NCBI RefSeq assembly: GCF_000350225.1
Contig: NW_005179044.1
Location: 124,001 to 188,000, forward strand
Direction of reading: 5' to 3'
DNA: 64,000 bases
Origin: Chondrus crispus
Lineage: Eukaryota > Rhodophyta > Florideophyceae > Gigartinales > Gigartinaceae
Made by a program: the position numbers and the translations under genes. The first letter of the stretch is position 1, and every line of letters starts with the position of its first letter. This document shows, piece by piece, positions 33,054 through 43,737 of this stretch. A model generated the notes under the pieces. It was not told the DNA's origin. It ran no database searches and was given only the letters and a program-made list of their open reading frames with translations.

Positions 33054-35624
33054 ATGAGTCAAGAATACGCCACCTCGATCCGGTTCGAACCGGCGGATCC
33101 GAGGGCGGCCGCTATGCACGCACCATCACCGCCGTTCGGCGACGGCGACGCTGGTCTCCGAGACCGCGAACCGTCGCCCGAGTCCCCCGAAGGACAAGCG
33201 GCTGCGATGTTCGATCGCATAGCTGACTACATCGAGGAAGTCCGTACTTCACTCCGTATAGACGTGACGGACGCCGTCTACTCGCGATGTATGGACGAGC
33301 TTCGCTCCCTACGTGAAGGGAGGTTCGATCGAGTCAGCCAGTCCTTGGAGAATCTCCGAGCACTAGTCGACGAGTTACACTCGCGACTGGTGCTCGTCGA
33401 AGACTCACGCCTCGCACAGCCCGTACTGCACGGGCAAGGTCGCCCCACGAGGCCGACCTCGACGAGACGTCCCGACGATCGACCGTCCCCGTCAGCAGAG
33501 CAGTTGGGTGCGTTCGCGCACCTCTCCGCCGAGCTCAACGCTACGCGACAGCGTGCTCGTGACATGGAACGGACCATGGCCGCAAGGCTGCCCGGTGCCC
33601 CCACGAGAGGGCCCGGTGGTGCCGTACCTCCGAGCGCCGTCGCTCCGGAAGGTTGGCGTCCGACTGGCGCCGACGCCAGTCGGACTGCGGAAGGAAACCG
33701 TCCTCCGATGGGCGCGAATCTCGCGTCCGAGACCCAAGCATTGCCGCCTATCCCCGTAAGTAGGCGGCAGATGGACCGCGTATCGTACGCGGACGAACAG
33801 GACCGTGGAGGAGCCGCCCGCGGATCCGGAGAACCGATGTTCTCCGTCGATCCCCGCTGGGGCGGCTACCCGCCGGCGAGTTATGCCGAGCATCCAGGTC
33901 CGGTAGACGTCCGTACGCTACCGGTTACCTCCTTCGGCACGCTAGGTCCCGCCGAACCCGGGCTCGAGCCGGTGCATACGATGATCCAAGAGTTCAGCGC
34001 CGTCGCTGACTATCGTATGTACCGCTTGGATAACACCTCGAGGCTCGTCACCTCGGGTGACGCGGGACGGATCGCGAAGTACGTCCAACGCTGCCGTGGG
34101 ATCCGTCCCACGATGAGGAGCTTTGACGGTACGGACCCGATCCAGCTCCTACCGTTCTTGAAGGATATTCGGATAACCTTCAACTCGCAACACCTGACCG
34201 AAGGTGTTGCCGTGAGAGTCCTCGCGCACTTCTTAGAGCGCGACGCGGAGCGCCTGTATACGAGTTATACGATGCGTGGCCTCCGCGCCGGCCAACTACA
34301 CGACGACGTGAGTTGGCGGGGGCTCGTGAACCAGTTCCTGAAACGCTACCTAACCGACGACGTGTTAGGTGAAGCGTACGACGCTGTCGCGACGGCGCGA
34401 CAGCAATCTCATGAAACGGAGAGCACGTTCGCGGACCGGCTCGAAACGGCCGCGTTCCGGTGCACGGCAGTGTTCTCCGAACAGTCCCTCGCGCACTACT
34501 TCGTGCGGGGACTCGCTCCTGCGACCCATGCCGCAGTTTCCGAGACAGTGCAGCGGCTGCCGAGCCGCCAGAAGACCGATCTTCCGACCATCCGCCGTAT
34601 CGCAACGGCAGAAGGAACCACTTACCGCGCTCGACGCGGTTTACCTCTGCCGGATTCGAAACCGGCAGGGAGGGCTGGCAGGACTACGAAGTCCGCCGCA
34701 ACAAGTTCGCCCGCCTCTACCCTCCATGTCGGGGAGGATGAGTGGCAGGCCGCCCCTGTCCTCATTACGCAAGGAGCAGGGCCGGTAAGGGGTCGACCCC
34801 CTTCACCGATGTCGACCGGAACGACGTCGAGCTACGCGACCGCGTTCGCGGCCACTCCCAGAGCACCCAGGGGTACGGTTCCCCGGGTCGCTGAGCTCGA
34901 CATCTCAAACCGAGATCCCGGAGGTGAAGCCCCTCGCGTACCCCTCCTCACCGATGAGGAGGCGCGTCACGCGGCGACCTTCGCCTCAACGGACGGCAGC
35001 GCGTACGTGTGCTGGCTATGTCGTACGTACGGACACGCCATGTACGCCTGCCCGTTCCTGTCGCCGGAACAACGAATGTTCACGGCGTACAGGAACTACC
35101 GCTACCAGATGGAGACGCGCCCCGGGGCGCGCAATCTACTCCGGCAAGCGGTCGGCGAGGGTCGTCCCCCGCGTCAAGGTTTCCCGAATCGGTCGGGTGG
35201 GGGCGCTCGATTCGCCCCCCGTGGAGGCGGGTATCGTCGTACCGAACTCGATCGTCGCGATCGGCCCGACTACCGCCAGGCCGACACAAGGTACCCCCGC
35301 CAAGGAGGGAGAGGGGACCGAGACCGTTCTCGGTTACCCCAACAGGTACAGAATGCGATAATGTACCTGCAAGACTGGGTAGAGGATCCGTACCCCCTAC
35401 CCGCGGAGGGTCACGAAGGAGAGCCGACTCGCTTCATCCCCCATATCCTGCGACGGCCGGACGCCGCAGGTCAAGGCCCGGAAGTACCCGAGTACTTCGC
35501 CAAGGCTGCCGAGCCGCCCGGGAGGAATAGTCCCGACCCACGTGGTCGGCCACCCGGAGAAGACCTGGCCGACGATCGCCAGGGGGGTAGCTCCGATAGC
35601 ACCGGTAGTTCGAAAAAAGGGTAA
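33054..35624 (+). CDS. gypsy-2 Gag polyprotein
   Basis: 856 residues from ATG 33054 (MSQEYATSIRFEP...), the first ATG in frame after the primer-binding site. The same ATG is kept in gypsy-3 (52113). The N-terminal third is acidic with helical segments (about residues 55-125). A Pro/Arg-rich linker follows. Residues about 360-530 form a retrotransposon Gag capsid domain (FDGTDPIQLLPFLKDIRITF and onward). The CCHC zinc knuckle CWLCRTYGHAMYAC is at 653-666, followed by an Arg/Gly-rich RNA-binding tail. It forms particles and packages RNA. It ends in TAA, and pol follows in another frame after a 140-bp gap. Confidence 0.9.
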   Translation: MSQEYATSIRFEPADPRAAAMHAPSPPFGDGDAGLRDREPSPESPEGQAAAMFDRIADYIEEVRTSLRIDVTDAVYSRCMDELRSLREGRFDRVSQSLENLRALVDELHSRLVLVEDSRLAQPVLHGQGRPTRPTSTRRPDDRPSPSAEQLGAFAHLSAELNATRQRARDMERTMAARLPGAPTRGPGGAVPPSAVAPEGWRPTGADASRTAEGNRPPMGANLASETQALPPIPVSRRQMDRVSYADEQDRGGAARGSGEPMFSVDPRWGGYPPASYAEHPGPVDVRTLPVTSFGTLGPAEPGLEPVHTMIQEFSAVADYRMYRLDNTSRLVTSGDAGRIAKYVQRCRGIRPTMRSFDGTDPIQLLPFLKDIRITFNSQHLTEGVAVRVLAHFLERDAERLYTSYTMRGLRAGQLHDDVSWRGLVNQFLKRYLTDDVLGEAYDAVATARQQSHETESTFADRLETAAFRCTAVFSEQSLAHYFVRGLAPATHAAVSETVQRLPSRQKTDLPTIRRIATAEGTTYRARRGLPLPDSKPAGRAGRTTKSAATSSPASTLHVGEDEWQAAPVLITQGAGPVRGRPPSPMSTGTTSSYATAFAATPRAPRGTVPRVAELDISNRDPGGEAPRVPLLTDEEARHAATFASTDGSAYVCWLCRTYGHAMYACPFLSPEQRMFTAYRNYRYQMETRPGARNLLRQAVGEGRPPRQGFPNRSGGGARFAPRGGGYRRTELDRRDRPDYRQADTRYPRQGGRGDRDRSRLPQQVQNAIMYLQDWVEDPYPLPAEGHEGEPTRFIPHILRRPDAAGQGPEVPEYFAKAAEPPGRNSPDPRGRPPGEDLADDRQGGSSDSTGSSKKG

Positions 35625-35764
35625 AGACGGTTACGTACACGCGGTCGCGTGAGCCGTCTTTTCCCTATGAACTAGACCGGTCCCCGCGTGCTGGCCAAGG
35701 ACACGGGGGGTATTGTCCGATAATACATCCCCCGCTATCGGAGTCGAGCACGGGGACTCCAGCA

Positions 35765-38700
35765 ATGTCGACATTGCAGGAGAAACCCAACACCGAGGCC
35801 CACGTAGACCCGATGTTGGAAGAAGGCACCACAGGGACACCCGACATCCCAGTGAAGCGCAACGAGCGAGACGTGGTTAACGCCGACCGACACGAGTCGG
35901 TCGCCCTTCGGACCCCGGGGAGCCCAAGGTCGCCGACGAAATGTCCGCCTCGTACGGACTCCAGCACCTGGACGGGCGTCACTGAGACGCGAACGTCCCC
36001 CGGCTCGAGCCGAAGGAAACGCAAGAGGGGCCAACGCCGAGGTCGAAGGCCCCGGCGGAACGACCTCACCGATAAGGTCGCGCCCAAGGTGGTCGATGGC
36101 CTCGTATGCCTCATGACGTCGAAAATATATAACGTCTTGGGCTCCGTGGCCACCGAAGGCAACGCGTTTAAGCCCCACACGATCGCCGTCGACACGTGCT
36201 CGGGCTACAACTTGGTGAGGAAGGCCGACCTCCCTCCCGACTGGGCTCGCTACGTAATACGGGGCGCGCCATTACCACGTCTGGCTGGCGCGAACAGTAA
36301 CCCGCTTCGACTTACGGCGGTCGTCCGCCTCGCGGTCCGGCTGCGGAACACGACGTTCCGCATACCTTTCGTAGTGGCCGAACAACTCGCTGTTCCCGTT
36401 CTACTTGGGACCGCGTTCATTGATGCGCACGTACGCAGCATCGACATCGATGGACAGAAGCTCGAACTTCGTCACGGTGGCTCGGTAGCCATCGTCAATG
36501 GGAAGGGGGAACCGACTCCCCCTACCCGGCGACATGGTCGCCAAACTAGTCGTCCGGAGGTACGCGAGGAGGACCCGCAGGCGATCCGAATCGCCCGCTG
36601 GGCTACCATCCCCGCGATGTCGCAAGCCCGTGTGCGTGTGACAACCGCGGGGAGGGGTCTCGTGTTCCTGGAGCCCAAGCCCTCACTCCAACACCGCCAT
36701 GGAGTGAGGCTGACGAATGGCGTCGCGGAAGTCCTGCCGAACCAGACATTCGAAGTCCTCGTCGCAAACTTCTCGCGACGGGAGAGGCGGCTTCCGAAGC
36801 ACACCGTCGTGGGATACGCGAAGCGCAACCCCCTCGCGATCCTCACGCCCGAACGTCGAGTCGCTGAGGAGGTCGCGCTCGCGTTGCATCTGACCGACTT
36901 GACCGATCAAGTCGGAGAGGTCGGAGCTGGCCGATCCAGCTCCGACGAGAAGGCAACCGCGGGGAGTGAAGGGGTTGACCCGGACGAACGGTTACCTATA
37001 CCCCAACCGACGGCGGAGGGTACTGTACCCCCCCAGCAGAAGGATCCCGAAAATCCACCGATGGATTGGGAAAAAGAGATTGACTTGTCATACATCGATG
37101 ATGACAAGCTCCGTGGCCACGTGCTCGAGATGCTCCGTAAGCACTCGAGTCTGTGGAGCGGTGCGCTCGGAACGATCCAAGCCACAGAGCACCGCATTCC
37201 CCTCGAACCGGGAACGAAACCGATTCGTTCTATGCCCTATCGGAAGGGCCCGGCCATGCGCGAAATGGTCGCGAAGGAGGTCAACAAGATGTTGAACGCA
37301 GGGGTTATCGAACCCGCGAGCACCGAGTGGGCGTCCCTGGTGGTGCTCGTACCGAAGAAAGACGGCTCTCTTCGGTTCTGCGTGGACTACCGGCGTCTCA
37401 ACGCGAAGACTGCAGCGGATTCGTATCCGCTGCCGCGTATGGACGACTGCATCGACTCGTTAGGAGATGCAGCCGTCTTTACGACGCTGGACTGCAATTC
37501 CGGTTATTGGCAGATCCCGGTCGCTCCCGAGGACCGGGATAAGACTACCTTCACGACACATATGGGTACGTACCGCCATTTGCGCATGCCGTTTGGATTA
37601 AAAGGGGCACCGGCCACCTTCCAACGTGCCGTCGATATCATACTCTCCGGAGTCCGCTGGCAAATATGCCTCGTCTATCTCGATGACGTTATCGTGTTCT
37701 CGCGTACGGACGCGGAACACGCAAGGCATCTCGATACCGTCTTGAGCTTGTTGCGGAGTGCCGGCATCTCCCTCAAGCTTAAGAAGTGCAGCTTCTTCCG
37801 TCCCAAGGTGCATTACCTGGGGCACGTGATATCCCCAGGTAAGCTGAGCGTTTCGGATACGGCCTCCGACGCCTTCCGAACGTTCACGTTCCCGAGGACG
37901 CTGACGCAGGTGCGTTCGTTCCTCGGGGCGTGTAACGTGTATCGTCGCTTCGTCAAGTGCTTCTCGAAGATTGCCCGTCCGTTATCCGATATAACGCGCA
38001 AGGACTCGGATCACGATTTCGATAACCCAACGGAAGTTCAGCTTCAGGCTTTCGAAAGCCTGAAGGCTGCGATGATCTCCCCGCCGATCCTCGCGCTACC
38101 ACGGTACGGCCGACCGTACCTGTTGGACACTGACGCCAGTGCATATCAACTCGGGTGCACCCTCCTACAGGAGCACGACGAGCCAAACGATTGGCGCCCC
38201 GTTGGGTACTGGTCGTACGCGCTAAGCGATAGCGAACGGAACTACAGCGCTACGGAGCGTGAGTGCTTCGCCGTGGTGTGGGCCGTCCGCACACTGCGGC
38301 CGTATATCGAAGGAACCAAGTTCACCGTCCGGACGGATCACGACGCCCTCCGATGGCTCATGTCGCTCACGGAGAGCTCAGGAAGACTCACCCGGTGGCG
38401 GCTACGTCTGGCTGAATACGATTTCACCATTCAGTACCGCCCCGGGCGCGTGCATCAGGTGCCCGATGCCCTGTCACGACTCGTGTCGCCGAAGGTCGCC
38501 GATGACCCTCGCCCCACCGTCGAGGTGGATGACGACATTCCCACCTTCGACGGGGGTACGACCGTTCGAGACGTATCGAACGAGCTCGCGGACCACGCTT
38601 GTATCGCGAGCTGCGATCATCAGGCCGTCCATGTCTTCGTAACGACACGGAACCAAGCCAAAGCCCGAACAAGGTCGCGCGTACGGACGCGCGACGAACC

Positions 38701-40348
38701 GCAAGGTGACGACGAAGCCCCCGGTCTTCAAGGACCCAATTCGTTTTGGGAGGAGAACGACGAGTTCGACGCCGCCGATATCCAGCGCGCCGAAGACCCC
38801 GAGGCTGGCGCGCTCGACTCCCCGGTCGCCCCACCGCAGGACGACCTTCCGGCCCCTCTTACGATAGAGGAGATAGCCGAGGAGCAACGCGTGGATGACT
38901 TCTGCCAAACCGTTTTGGCACGACAGTCAGAGTCCCGGGACTCCGCGTTCTTCGAGGACCACCAAGGGGTGCTCAAACGGAGACACCCCTTCGACCCTGA
39001 TATCGTTCAGGTCGTGGTACCTCGGACGCTCCGCGCCAGGCTCCTTCGCCTGTGCCACAACCCGGCCATCGCGGGGCACCCGGGCCAGAACCGTATGTAC
39101 TACGCACTTCGACGCGAGTACTACTGGCCCCACCTGGCTGCAGACGTGGCAGCCACGGTGCGAGGGTGTCGGACCTGCGCGATGAACCGGGTCAAGCTGA
39201 GGAAACATCTCAATCGATTGAGATTGTTCCCAGCTACGAGGCCTCTCGAGAGCCTCGCCATCGACATCTTGGGGCCGCTCCCCAAGACGAAGACAGGAAA
39301 ACGATTCCTGCTCGTCACTACGGACCGTTTTAGCAAGCTGACGCAAGTCGTGGCGCTCCGCACGATAACCGCATACACCGTCGCAGTCGCGTTCTGCGAG
39401 TCGTGGGTGTTCAAATACGGCGTCCCTCGCACGTTGCTTTCGGACAACGGCCCTCAGTTTAATGCCAAGTTCTTCCACAGCACGTGCCGTGTTCTGGGGA
39501 TAACGAATTTGTACACTTCGGCGTACCATCCCCAGACGAACGGGCAAGTCGAGCGATATAACCGAACAATCGCCTCGATGCTGAGGAACTACGTGGGTGA
39601 ACACCAGGACGACTGGGATGTGTACGTGGGGCCGCTTACGTACGCATACAACTCCCACGTACATCGCACCACACGCACCACGCCGTTTGAGCTCGTGCTC
39701 AGCAGGCCACCGCCGGAGTTCTCTCTCCGACGGGCGGACGGCGACGCGCCCCCTTCCGATAGGGGGAACCAACGTGCCGAGTTCCTCAAGACCTTGGACT
39801 CGACTATCCAGAAGGCCTACGGAAGCCTTCGGCGAACGCAAGCTCGCTATAAACGCCACTTCGACAAGCGTATTCGGCGCACGAACTCGCGCCTCAAGGC
39901 AGGTGACTACGTATATCTGAACCCCACCGATGGGGGGAAGACATCAAACAAGCTGGCCTCCCCGGCTGTCGGACCGTACCGAGCTCTCGCGAACGACCAG
40001 CGCACCATCACGATCGATCGTGATGGAGTTACCGAGCGCGTCTCGGCAGACCGCTGCATCTACGCACCCCCGCCGGCGAACGCGCCAAGGGCTAGCACGA
40101 CTACCCCGGAAGACCTTGCCGACAAGATCAACGAAGGCACACAGTATGCCGTCGAACGGCTACTCAAGCATCGCGTCATGGAGGATGGAACTACGGAGTT
40201 CCTCATTAAATGGGCAGACTACGACCAACCCACCTGGACATCGCGTACACACGTCCCCGAGGAGCTAGTGTCACGCTACGCCAAAAGACTCCGGACACGT
40301 ACAGGTAGAGACCTCCTCTCTGAACTGAACGCGGACGTTCAGCCTTGA
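35765..40348 (+). CDS. gypsy-2 Pol polyprotein (PR-RT-RH-IN-chromodomain)
   Basis: 1527 residues, uninterrupted, with its own ATG at 35765. The protease active-site loop is DTCSG at 143-147, where retropepsins normally have DTG. RT shows FCVDYRRLN, SGYWQ, MPFGLKGAPATFQ and the catalytic YLDD at 638-641. RNase H has LDTDASAYQLG near 788 and ATERECFAVVWAV. Integrase has an HHCC zinc finger (about 1097-1142) and catalytic Asp1167, Asp1227 and Glu1263 with the expected 59- and 35-residue spacing. A chromodomain (EFLIKWADYDQPTW, about 1459-1510) ends the protein and would steer integration to particular chromatin. Confidence 0.95.
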   Translation: MSTLQEKPNTEAHVDPMLEEGTTGTPDIPVKRNERDVVNADRHESVALRTPGSPRSPTKCPPRTDSSTWTGVTETRTSPGSSRRKRKRGQRRGRRPRRNDLTDKVAPKVVDGLVCLMTSKIYNVLGSVATEGNAFKPHTIAVDTCSGYNLVRKADLPPDWARYVIRGAPLPRLAGANSNPLRLTAVVRLAVRLRNTTFRIPFVVAEQLAVPVLLGTAFIDAHVRSIDIDGQKLELRHGGSVAIVNGKGEPTPPTRRHGRQTSRPEVREEDPQAIRIARWATIPAMSQARVRVTTAGRGLVFLEPKPSLQHRHGVRLTNGVAEVLPNQTFEVLVANFSRRERRLPKHTVVGYAKRNPLAILTPERRVAEEVALALHLTDLTDQVGEVGAGRSSSDEKATAGSEGVDPDERLPIPQPTAEGTVPPQQKDPENPPMDWEKEIDLSYIDDDKLRGHVLEMLRKHSSLWSGALGTIQATEHRIPLEPGTKPIRSMPYRKGPAMREMVAKEVNKMLNAGVIEPASTEWASLVVLVPKKDGSLRFCVDYRRLNAKTAADSYPLPRMDDCIDSLGDAAVFTTLDCNSGYWQIPVAPEDRDKTTFTTHMGTYRHLRMPFGLKGAPATFQRAVDIILSGVRWQICLVYLDDVIVFSRTDAEHARHLDTVLSLLRSAGISLKLKKCSFFRPKVHYLGHVISPGKLSVSDTASDAFRTFTFPRTLTQVRSFLGACNVYRRFVKCFSKIARPLSDITRKDSDHDFDNPTEVQLQAFESLKAAMISPPILALPRYGRPYLLDTDASAYQLGCTLLQEHDEPNDWRPVGYWSYALSDSERNYSATERECFAVVWAVRTLRPYIEGTKFTVRTDHDALRWLMSLTESSGRLTRWRLRLAEYDFTIQYRPGRVHQVPDALSRLVSPKVADDPRPTVEVDDDIPTFDGGTTVRDVSNELADHACIASCDHQAVHVFVTTRNQAKARTRSRVRTRDEPQGDDEAPGLQGPNSFWEENDEFDAADIQRAEDPEAGALDSPVAPPQDDLPAPLTIEEIAEEQRVDDFCQTVLARQSESRDSAFFEDHQGVLKRRHPFDPDIVQVVVPRTLRARLLRLCHNPAIAGHPGQNRMYYALRREYYWPHLAADVAATVRGCRTCAMNRVKLRKHLNRLRLFPATRPLESLAIDILGPLPKTKTGKRFLLVTTDRFSKLTQVVALRTITAYTVAVAFCESWVFKYGVPRTLLSDNGPQFNAKFFHSTCRVLGITNLYTSAYHPQTNGQVERYNRTIASMLRNYVGEHQDDWDVYVGPLTYAYNSHVHRTTRTTPFELVLSRPPPEFSLRRADGDAPPSDRGNQRAEFLKTLDSTIQKAYGSLRRTQARYKRHFDKRIRRTNSRLKAGDYVYLNPTDGGKTSNKLASPAVGPYRALANDQRTITIDRDGVTERVSADRCIYAPPPANAPRASTTTPEDLADKINEGTQYAVERLLKHRVMEDGTTEFLIKWADYDQPTWTSRTHVPEELVSRYAKRLRTRTGRDLLSELNADVQP

Positions 40349-40357
40349 GGAGGGGGC
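40331..40357 (+). repeat. pol 3' end plus internal polypurine tract, repeated at 46223
   Basis: GCGGACGTTCAGCCTTGAG (40331-40349) is identical to 46223-46241, and both are followed by a G-rich purine run. Here it spans the pol stop codon; the second copy abuts the 3' LTR. gypsy-3 has the corresponding first copy, slightly diverged, at its pol end (about 59396-59430). Confidence 0.8.
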
Positions 40358-43300
40358 CCTCAACCGCCCTGTCGCGGTCTGACATCAAACAGCACGAGCA
40401 AACCGAAAGGAAACCCACGGTTGTGCAGCGGCCCTCATCGGAGGGACACCGCAGAAGACGAAGCCAGATGTCAAGACGTATTGACGAACAAGGCAAATTA
40501 CGAGAGAACGCGACTATGCCCAAAACGTAGGGACCACCGAAGCCGACAGGCTGCGGGAGAGAAGACACCACATGCGACAAGAGGCTAGAAATGAGAAAGG
40601 AAGGACACAGGTTCCTCCGAAGGAGGGGCGACCCTCGCCCGACACTAGCTCACTCACGCAACCGTTCGCAGACAAGGGATTCGAATCCCTTATCACTCCA
40701 GGAACGCCTCCGTGAGATTTGCTCGCGACCGAAAAACCCGTAGCGGACGTCAACAGGCCGCAGGAGACCCACAGTTAATATACCGCCCTCAATACGCCGC
40801 GGGGAAGTTAACCCGGCGATAAAAGGGACCCGTGTACCGTCGCTAGGGTCGGTGCCCCAAGGAGCGCGCGTAATGCGCGAACGGAGACTCCGCGAGGGAA
40901 GTGGAGTTGATCATACCACGCGCCAAGACGGTAGACGAAGAGCGGACAAGCGAGAGCGATCCGAGGGGACAGACACCGACACTTGCGCACGAACGCGAGA
41001 CACTGCGAACCCACCGCCGACGCATGCCCCATACTGTACTGAGGAAAAATAGGGGGAATGAGAACGCCGCACACGAGCGTCGCCGGAGACACGCGGGACG
41101 CGCCACGCACTGGCGTCATCCCCAAATCACAACCGCCACCACCCCCTGAAATTATTTGAGAGCATTAAGCGGAGAAAATACACCCGCGCGTGCATGGAAT
41201 GTACGAGTACTGTACGCCATACGGCAGGCAACAAGGACACCGGACGACGCTGCCCGGGAGTACAAGGAACAAACGCCCCGGAGGTACACACGTCCGCCCC
41301 CCCTCAGCCGAAGAGGTATTCGGTCGTGAGATCGGGCGCACGCCCGCACGGAGCGGGTGCCTCGAAATCTTGGCGCGCGCCCGCCAAGCCGTCCGAACGG
41401 CTCTTCCCTCTCTGAAACTCTGCCCCAAAGACGTAGGGCGCCGGGGTACGCGAACCCACGACTGTCGACGCTACTAACAACTCCGCTGCGACGCACGCGT
41501 TCTCATTGATTTTTCGCGCGCACGGGGGCCCGGTCGCGTCCGACACGTCGGGCCGAGAGGCAAGACCTGAGGCGGAGCCTCGTCGAGAGGGCAGAGACAC
41601 TCCGCCTCCCGCGCACGGAATTGCCGGCGCGTCGCGAACAGCGCCGCAAGAAGTGTGGACGGACACGCTGAAGACTACGCCGAGCCCGGGCACCGGCCTA
41701 GAGACCGTCACTTCGGAGGAGAGGGAACTCACCTACTGGACGAACAGTATGTCGTGGGGAGGGGGACGCCTCGAATAGCGTCCTGCCGAGGGACATGGCT
41801 CACTGCTTCAGAGTGGCGAGCCAAGTACACGACGTAGGAAGAGGAAGGCCGCAGACGGCAATAACGAGCCGGGGCATAGCGTCCAAGGAACGGCTTGGCA
41901 TCCGGAAAGAGGCTACCGCAACGCGACGTGTTCGACACTGCATGACCCTTACCCTAGCGAACTCTCCGTCCGGCATCGTACGAGCGCTGAAGGTCGTCCC
42001 AGACAACGTCCTCATTCGGGTCCGCAAGCTCGCGTGACGAACGCGAGAGCGAAACGGGAGTGTGGCGGGAACGACTTCACCCGTCCCTGATCGCCTTTCC
42101 CGATTGCACGCGCCCTTCCCTCATTCCCGCTGCGTCGAAATCGCGCTTAACAGATCGCCGGGGAGGGATGACCCCGCGTTGGCACGGCCCCACCGCACTT
42201 CCAAGGGGCGCGTAGTGGGCGACGGCGAGCACCCTCGCAGCCGATCTCTGGGGCGAGGGGGCGGTTAATGTCGAACGACGAACGAACGCCTCGGCATCCG
42301 CTTCGGGGATCTCTACTGTAACGAAGACCCCAAGACGAAAGGGACAACCTCCCACGATACGGGAGAAGTAATCATCACGGGAGATTACAAAAAGTGCAAA
42401 GGGCCTGGGGAACGAAACCCCCAGGTTACCCCCGAGGTCAGCTTATATCTGCGGGTCGCGGTTCAAACAAACCGCCACTGCCCGAACCTAAAAAGGAAGA
42501 AAAATTGGGAAAGTGCGAAATTACACTGAAGACAATGCACGTGCATGACGTGCAGGCGCGCGCGTCGTGTAAGACGCGCAAGGGACGCCCAGACTGCGCT
42601 GCGGATCGAAGGTACAGAGTGTTCCAGCCGACTGGTACACGCGGTCCGCAGGCACCCCCTGCGACTCCATCTGCCGGCCGGAATTAGACCGACGCCCTCA
42701 CTATAGGGCATTCGCGACGCAAGGGGATGGCGAGACCCCAACAAGACGGACGCCGCGGGGAACAACACCCGACCGGCAACAGACCGACGCGCAAGATACA
42801 TGGGGAAATAGGGCCGTCGAACTCCTCGCGCGCCGAACACGGCCAGGACACCAGGGGTAATATGGAGGACCGACGTCGGCCTCCCCCGACTACCTCCGCT
42901 GAGTGCGCCGACCGGGGACGGCTCCCCATGACCCCATCGTACCGGCGTAGGATGCCGGCGGAAGGACCAGTCGACCCCTCCGCCGAGTAGAACGGTACCG
43001 ACCCGTATCGGACGACGTAGCCGAAAGCGACATAGAGGGAAGATTGCAGGCAACGGCATGTCACCACGACGCGGGAGGCCCCACCAACGCGGGGAAGGAA
43101 CCGAACCCTTCCCGAAGATACACCCGAGGTGAGAGTGAGGTCCCCGAGTCGGCGGCAGAGGCGAGCCAAGGGAAGTTGAAATGCCGGGCCCCGCCGCACA
43201 AATTGGCGACGGGTAGCCTACGGTCGAGGCCAGCGGACGCCCGTACACGCCAGAGCAAGTGACGCTTCGGGACGAGCAGTCGACGAATGACCGCTCGGCG

Positions 43301-43737
43301 AAGGTCGCGAAGAGAGCCGACCTCGAGGAATGATTGGAGTTCCGTATGACTTAGTACGACGGATAACGAATTGGGGCGAGAGAGAAGGAGAGACTACGTC
43401 GGTGACTACCACGGTGCTGGGGGGAATTGGATCTCACGCGAAACGAGGGATTCGACCCGTCACGAACCTCAGTAACAGGGAAACCGGGAATAGGTTGGCG
43501 CCGCCATCGTCTAAACTCCCCCACGACCGAATGTCAAGCGAAATGGATACCCCACGCGAGGTCACTCTCCGATTCGAGGCGGAATGTCTTCCTCCCTCTT
43601 GACCCACCTCGAGGTGGGACCCGGAAAAGAGTATCGGCGCGCGGTGAAGGGAAGAGGATGGCAAGCGAGGGAACCACAAAAGAAAGGGGACTGGCTTTAT
43701 GCGGATGGAAGGTCAAGGTGACGTGACGCCCGTGAAC
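40358..43737. other. gypsy-2 non-coding interval between pol and antisense gene
   Basis: Frames of up to 261 codons occur (42463-43248, minus) but have no recognisable domain and no counterpart noticed in gypsy-3, so I do not call them. A stretch at about 42517-42590 is conserved with 60168-60245 of gypsy-3, suggesting a functional non-coding signal. Confidence 0.5.

Noticed and set aside
38927..39859. 310-codon minus-strand frame inside gypsy-2 pol
   Set aside because: It lies wholly antisense to the integrase region, with no independent domain; a codon-bias shadow.
42463..43248. 261-codon minus-strand frame
   Set aside because: No recognisable features and no equivalent noticed in gypsy-3; high GC makes such frames common here.
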